Shown here one piece after another: positions 7,779-12,612 of a DNA stretch of 12,612 bases. The position numbers and the translations under genes are program-made. A model generated the notes under the pieces. The model saw nothing but the letters and a program-made list of their open reading frames with translations, ran no database searches and was not told the origin of the DNA. Positions within the stretch are counted from its first letter, which is position 1. Every line of letters starts with the position of its first letter. Source of the DNA: Phoronis ovalis (Eukaryota > Phoronida > Phoronidae); NCBI GenBank assembly GCA_028565635.1, contig JAOXYB010034952.1, positions 1 to 12,612 on the forward strand, read 5' to 3'.

Positions 7779-7842
7779 CCATCCAGTAAAATACAGTGTC
7801 TAATAATCTACCATCCAGTAAAATACAGTGTCTAATAATCTA
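7779..7842. repeat. Perfect tandem duplication, 2 x 32 bp
   Basis: A 32-bp unit beginning CCATCCAGTAAAATACAGTG and ending TAATAATCTA occupies 7779-7810 and is repeated without any mismatch at 7811-7842. Just upstream TTAGGCC also occurs twice (7764-7770 and 7774-7780). The perfect identity points to a recent replication-slippage duplication, likely to vary in copy number between individuals. Confidence 0.95.
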
Positions 7843-8554
7843 CTTTTTATTGCCAACAGTTGTCCCCATATCTTTGGCTTGGCTCCAGTTATTATCAATC
7901 TAATGGTCAGTCACTAAGTTTCTTAAGTGGATTTCTGATAATGCTGCAGCATAATTAGTATCCATTATGGTAATTGATTTCATAGTGGTCAAACACCTCA
8001 TCCATAATTAGTTTCTTGACCTTTTCGCACCTGACTATGACAGTGTGTAAGAGTGATTATTATAAATCCATGTCTTCCCTGCAGTGAGTTGTAACAGATG
8101 GGTGTTAGACATTGGTCAAGACAATTTTCAATTGAATTTTTGACAAAAACCACTATGCACAGAACATGGAAATCTTGAGTAGAGATTTTTTTAAAAGTAG
8201 TGTTTTGTAGAAAGAGGAAGTGGAGTACCACAATGCTACCTTATAGCAAAGAATAGCCTGCTGTATAGTTACCCATGGGGGGACTATTTACACAGGCTGA
8301 ATTTGAGAAATTTAATGAGACTACTGCATCTGCTCATAATGAATGAGGTGTGTGGTTTGTCATCATTTGGGTCATATTTGTAACAATAAATTAGTATCTG
8401 ATGAAGACAACAGCTTCATTTATAATTTAAATCCAGTTGCACCACCTGCCCATTGTGTTGAAGCTTTACCTTTTATTGACAGTTTTTAAACATAACACAC
8501 TTCTGAATATTTATCCAAGATAGCCACAATGTGCTGGAACAATGAAAAAATTTG

Positions 8555-8588
8555 CGCAGTCTGCGAGCGGCAACCCGGGGGGGGGGGG
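8555..8588. repeat. CpG-containing GC patch ending in a G12 homopolymer
   Basis: GCGCAGTCTGCGAGCGGC (containing a CGCAG/CTGCG mini-hairpin) leads to CAACCC and then 12 consecutive G (8577-8588). Four CpG lie within 23 bp, in an intron that otherwise has about one per 100 bp. The G run is a mutable homopolymer and a likely site of sequencing length error. Confidence 0.7.
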
Positions 8589-10121
8589 TTATACATAATC
8601 GCTCACTGAAATGCTCCATATATTTGGGTTTGCATATTGGATCGTTGTTACTATTTTTCACTGAACTTAATGTTACATGATAGCTGTTGGGTAATTCCCT
8701 ACCAAGATGCCTAATTTTAGAGATTACAACATACTTTTTTATCTTATCTCGTGAATTGTTATCAGTATGTTTGCAATCATATATAATTTTATTACTGTTG
8801 CTGCATTATAAAGCATATTCCGCAATGCACCTTTGTATTATTATACAGGTGGGCTTAACTGTTGGAATAAATATGTATCTTAGCACATTGTTATCCCGAA
8901 TTTCTTCGATAGAATAGGCAGGCCAGATGGACCTCAGTTATTAAAATGACCATTCAAATAGAGAATGCGAGTGGCTGATACCTTAGTGGGCATAGTTGTT
9001 TTATTGTTGGGTGCAAACAGGTCAAAAACTAAATTAATCATCTGCTCCTCCCTGGTAAAGATTATTTATAGTTTTAAGCTAAAAATGTTAGATGCAGTGT
9101 TGAGCTGTGTTTTCCAAGTCTGTTCAGTTATAGTGTAGTTTTCTCTATAAAATAATGTATACAAGTTCCATGGCCAATGATATTATTTATGTAAACCCCA
9201 AACATGGATAGATAAAATGTTGATAAGTAAATAATACAGTGTTTATGCACTAAAGTTCATTGGTGCCCTGAAGTTTTATGTGGAGAACACTAGTGTACCT
9301 ATTTTGAGCTGTATGGTATCCTGAATTAAGTACACTGCTTAAGTAGAAAGAATTCTCATTGGCTGGCTTTTATGCCAACGTACCTGTGTAGCCTTTTTTT
9401 ATGGTTGCTGTCCTTGATAACCAAAACAGGATTAAGATGGGCACAAATCCTTGAGTGGCATCGACTTCTAGTAATACTTTATTTCCGGTGTCATTGATAT
9501 CACCTAGGAGGTGACAAATATTATGACACAATATCTAAAAAAAAAATCTTGTTTAGTTGGTGAGTCACTGATGCTACAAATGTTGTCTAAAGTTACCTAA
9601 TGTTAGACTAGAGGTATTTTTTGATGTTTCTTTGAAATTTAATAGTGTAGTGTACTATACATACAGATCATTTTACCACTAGTGTTGGGCTGAAGGCTCA
9701 TGTAACAATGCTTTCTGGTGCTTTTGTTTCACAATAAATCAATTCTTTCTAATCAAGCTGTAGAATAATCTATTATAAACACAGGGCAAATTCTGCCCAG
9801 TTAACCCAAAGTTCATTAAAGGTCAGTTGATATACAAATCAGATATTTGTGGTTAGGAACACTTTATTTTTGGTTGGTAATCTTATTTGATTGCTGTAAC
9901 CACAACAGCCATTCATCAATGGCAATCTGAAATTCTTTACTCGTAATTAGTGGAAAGTGCTCCCAGCTAGGTGTTTTTAGATTGGTAGGGGTTTGTTGAT
10001 ACAGTGACTTTTCAAGATTGACAATTCCTGGTGAGGGCTAAGTGACATGTTTGTTTGTAGAAACAGGCTTTTGAATGGCATTACTGATAACTTGTGACTA
10101 CTGTGTGACACCGTTACCCCT

Positions 10122-10238
10122 ATGGAAATCAAAACAATTAAAATGATTGATAGAATAGAAAAATTTAACGAACTACTCACTAATAACAGAAAATGTAAAA
10201 ACCCTGATCCAAATATTAAGATGATTGCAAATTTATAA
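10122..10238 (+). other. Short lysine/asparagine-rich ORF followed by AATAAA
   Basis: ATG 10122 opens 38 codons (MEIKTIKMIDRIEKFNELL and onward) to TAA 10236-10238. An AATAAA hexamer follows within a few bases. The frame is open for a further 8 codons upstream of the ATG. The composition (Lys, Asn, Ile, Glu) is what an A-rich strand yields by chance, and no family is recognised, so I rate it as unlikely to be a gene but record it. Confidence 0.12.
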
Positions 10239-10457
10239 TTCAATAAAATGCAAAAGTTGATATTTTAAATTACGTTTTCCAATGTCAGTGATGACACACG
10301 TACCTGGCATTAAAGCGTGCTCAATAGTGGATTTATGAACATATGCTTGCAGGAATACTTAATGAGCCAAGGAATACCTGGGGTTCCCAGGATACCTCAG
10401 GATTTAACACTGCCTACATGTTCTCTGTATATAAATAGCATCAGAATAAGCTTCAAG

Positions 10458-10475
10458 AGTGATCTATGGATCACT
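10458..10475. repeat. Inverted repeat (7-bp stem, 4-base loop)
   Basis: AGTGATC and GATCACT flank TATG. Nearby, CCTGGG/CCCAGG with a 3-base loop lies at 10377-10391, within three imperfect ~19-bp repeats of an AGGA(A)TACYT motif (about 10351, 10370 and 10390). Short stems like these occur by chance; recorded only. Confidence 0.4.
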
Positions 10476-10560
10476 TACATTATCACATGTAGAGATGCTC
10501 TTTATGTCCTTACTTTCAAGGTAGACTAATGTTAGTCGGCTCTGTAATTTAAGATAATGT

Positions 10561-10589
10561 GAAAAAAAAAGAAAAAAAAAGAAAAAAAA
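10561..10589. repeat. Phased A-tract microsatellite, three GAAAAAAAAA-type units
   Basis: Three units of G followed by eight or nine A begin at 10561, 10571 and 10581. The 10-bp period matches the DNA helical repeat, so the array should be intrinsically curved. It may equally be an old poly(A) tail interrupted by regular G. Confidence 0.9.
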
Positions 10590-10710
10590 TTATTTTCCTA
10601 AAAAGTCATTTAAAAGATTTGTCTAAAAATTTAATGTAAAAGACACATAATCTGGCAGTCTTAGCTTTGAATTTCAAGGAGAAAAATATATGTCACTCCT
10701 AGCTTTACAC

Positions 10711-10775
10711 AGAAACATATACAGCATAAACATGTATATAGCATAAACATACAGTAGACCACATAAACATATGAT
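10711..10775. repeat. Imperfect short tandem repeat (CATAAACAT units)
   Basis: CATAAACAT occurs at 10725-10733, 10742-10750 and 10762-10770, with a diverged AGAAACATATACAG copy at 10711. The units are 17-20 bp apart. On the minus strand this gives a Tyr/Cys/Met-rich translation that is an artefact of the repeat. Confidence 0.7.
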
Positions 10776-11276
10776 AGTGCACACAATTGCAGAGAGCTTA
10801 CCATTCTAGCAACTATTTTATGTATTTTATTACTACAATGCATTTATTAAAAAACTTCCAATCAATGTTTCTAACGACTGATGTCAGTCTACTTTCAAGG
10901 TTACCTAGAAGGTAGCACAAGGAATCGTCTGCTTCTGACATTTTGAACTTGGTTTTATACCTTTGCACCCAATCTTTGTATCAACACCAAGTAACCACTA
11001 CTTTTATCCAAGTTAAAGCCCATCGATGTGTGAGAAATTGAACACAAGTTTTGTTTGAAGTTGCAGAAATTTGGTATGCGCTAATGTTCTAGAGGAAGGC
11101 CTGCTATTTTGTTTCCAGTCTTAAAAGAATGTTTCCTGAATAATAAATTGTACCATTCGTAGCTAGCTTATTTTTTACAGATGATGTATTTGTTGTACAT
11201 ACTTTCGGACAGGTTGTGTATGGTCACTCAGTAGTGGATTTTTGATTTAACAACCTTGAAAATAAGTATTAGTTCA

Positions 11277-11370
11277 TAATCCGACTAAGGATCTCAGAGG
11301 CCAGTTTGCTGTCATTGTGAAACATATCAAGCTGAGGATATTTCATAGATCCTCATACTTCATCGGATTA
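11277..11370. repeat. Short inverted repeats flanking about 94 bp
   Basis: TAATCCGA (11277-11284) and TCGGATTA (11363-11370) are perfect inverted copies, and TGAGGA/TCCTCA forms a smaller dyad between them near 11334-11355. The size would fit a tiny MITE-like relic, but the arms are only 8 bp and no target-site duplication is evident. Confidence 0.25.
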
Positions 11371-12261
11371 CTAACTCAGGACTCTGGGTAGAGGGGTATA
11401 ATCTTTGAATTCAGAGACTGATGAAACTCAAGTTGTGTTAATAGGATTTTAAAAGACTTAGTAGGGGATAATGGACCACTAAAGTTGATAATCTTTCTAG
11501 TTGTAATGAACTGCACATAAGGCACATAATATGTGTGTCTACTCTGTAATAACTTTTTTGTGTATATGGCCGAACATGACTATTAAATTGACTTGATATT
11601 ATTGGTACAAGTACAAAAATTATTTTTAGTACTTATAATATTGTGACCAAGGTTTCATGAAAATGGTCCTACGGATTTCGACATAGAAGTCTGGTAAATT
11701 GGGGAACCAGGTGGACGTAACTAATCATTTAGGAAAACATAAATTTGGTTTCATACTGGAAATACGATACATGTTGCATAAGAATTTTTTTTAAACTACT
11801 GATTTTTGTTAAAATTTCAGCCCGCAGTTTTGGAAGTTATACGGGCAAATTTGAATACCATCTGCGCTTTGCTGCATGCTATAGATTACGATAAACACAT
11901 CATTTTATTTAAAATAATGCTATCAGAACCAGGGGTCTCCTGGTCAAAAACAGGGACTTGACAGTTATGACGGTATGTTAGTATGTTCGTCAGTCACCTG
12001 TATGAACTGTAATTGCACAAGTTGATACAGAACAAACAGTTCACTGAAGCAGCAATTTGTTAATAGGATACACTTAGTAACCCCATACCATGACCTATAT
12101 GAATGTGGTGTTGGGGCAATGTACAGATTTCCAGTCCATACGTGGGCAGAAAACGTAAAATATCTCTCATCTGAATCTGTCATCATTAAAGGTTTTTTTA
12201 ATTTGTGTATTTGCGCATTATAGATAGCAAGCACGATCTAGTGGTTGAAATCATTATAAAA

Positions 12262-12297
12262 ATATATTGGATATTAATTAGATATGATCCAATATAT
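12262..12297. repeat. Inverted repeat with an 11-bp perfect stem and 14-base loop
   Basis: ATATATTGGAT at 12262-12272 is matched by ATCCAATATAT at 12287-12297. AT-rich sequence yields such stems by chance quite often. It could form a hairpin in RNA, but no function is inferred. Confidence 0.5.
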
Positions 12298-12501
12298 GCT
12301 GGGATTATTAGCTACTATTTGCTTGAACCGAGATATATAATTAAACCACATATTAAAGCCTCCATAATTAATTCATTGGTATTCAATGAAAAAAAACTTG
12401 GTTCTCACCGATCACAAGGAAAGCAGAATGTAACTACGTAATCGTCGTCTTGATTATCTTTTTTTTAAACATGGCACTAGACTTGCTCAAGTCCCTATGA
12501 A

Positions 12502-12504
<3 letters not shown>

Positions 12505-12543
<39 letters not shown>

Positions 12544-12578
12544 TTTATTGTGTTTTTAATTAATTTTTTTTATTTTTT

Positions 12579-12610
<32 letters not shown>
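12505..12610. repeat. A34 and T27 homopolymers in inverted arrangement
   Basis: An uninterrupted run of 34 A (12505-12538) is followed by a short AT-only linker that itself contains AAAATTAA/TTAATTTT arms, then a run of 27 T (12584-12610). Together they can fold into a long A:T hairpin. Possible origins are two retroposed poly(A) tails facing each other, homopolymer expansion, or an assembly problem close to the window end. No recognisable retroelement body or target-site duplication is visible upstream. Confidence 0.9.
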
Positions 12611-12612
12611 AT

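Larger units (their letters stand above)
2945..12612 (+). other. MXD intron 3, 5' part (at least 9.6 kb), continuing beyond the window
   Basis: The intron opens with the strong donor GCAG|GTGAGA. I looked for the next conserved exon (first half of the helix-loop-helix, phase 2 entry, RAHLRLCLEKLK and HTTLSLL signatures) through to 12612 and saw nothing compatible, so the intron appears open-ended. It is AT-rich and strongly CpG-depleted at its start (about 2.5 CpG per kb over 2821-4440, about 9 per kb over 8641-10320 by hand count), with CpG-richer patches at 4430-4680, 5460-5830 and 8555-8577. No tRNA, rRNA or intact transposon is evident. Stretches with no specific feature seen are 2945-4317, 5840-7040, 8590-10560 and 10860-12500, apart from the small items listed separately. 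Confidence 0.75.

Noticed and set aside
9977-10243. 88-codon hydrophobic minus-strand frame
   Set aside because: The Ile/Leu/Ser-rich translation is the complement of A-rich plus-strand sequence; no topology or family is recognisable.
10661-10843. Cys/Tyr-rich minus-strand frame as a small secreted peptide
   Set aside because: The cysteines and tyrosines come from the CATAAACAT repeat array read backwards.
11820-11952. Frame opening after TTTCAG at 11820 as a possible exon
   Set aside because: The translation is fairly balanced, but there is no good donor before its stop and no resemblance to the expected MXD exon 4.
12205-12441. 78-codon plus-strand frame near the window end
   Set aside because: Its Ile/Tyr/Lys-rich composition follows AT content, and it contains the 12262-12297 inverted repeat. 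A check for an MXD exon here was negative.
1-12612. CRISPR array, phage, bacterial operon or intact transposon
   Set aside because: There are no regularly spaced identical repeats, no ribosome-binding-site-led operons, no transposase-length frames and no convincing long terminal repeats.

Overview
This window is animal genomic DNA. It is AT-rich (about two thirds A+T by eye), has short exons with GT-AG introns, and shows no bacterial gene organisation. The one gene I recognise with confidence is the 5' part of a plus-strand MXD/MAD-family gene (MAX dimerization protein, the transcriptional repressor branch of the MYC/MAX/MXD network). Three coding exons are visible: 1838-1895 (SIN3-interaction domain), 2004-2091 (linker with the family's EAEHGYAS motif) and a 30-bp microexon at 2915-2944 (start of the DNA-binding basic region, RSTHNELEKSR). 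The single-copy look of the peptide (MXD1/MXI1-like mixture), the AT-richness and the mosaic CpG pattern suggest an invertebrate, perhaps a marine lophotrochozoan such as a mollusc. The species assignment is inference only.

Layout: 1-660 is AT-rich sequence with no gene seen. 661-2820 is a CpG-rich but not GC-rich block that contains the presumed promoter and leader, exons 1 and 2, and most of intron 2. It carries three CCAAT motifs, an E2F-like site, a YY1-like site and one perfect CACGTG E-box. At about 2.75 kb CpG density collapses roughly ten-fold and stays low through most of the rest, which is the open-ended third intron (2945 to the window end). I searched by eye for exon 4 (the helix-loop-helix, RAHLRLCLEKLK-like) and did not find it, so intron 3 is at least 9.6 kb and the gene continues beyond the window.

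Inside intron 3 are several local curiosities: protein-like but broken minus-strand frames at 4318-4684 and 5399-5605 in a CpG-richer patch, a minus-strand open frame with an internal 132-bp-spaced duplication at 7043-7351, a perfect 2 x 32 bp tandem duplication at 7779-7842, a G12 homopolymer beside a small CpG cluster near 8555-8588, a phased A-tract array at 10561-10589, an imperfect short tandem array near 10711-10775, and a long A34 / T27 inverted homopolymer pair that ends the window. None of these amounts to a recognisable new system. The most informative signals are the MXD gene head and the sharp CpG boundary around it.
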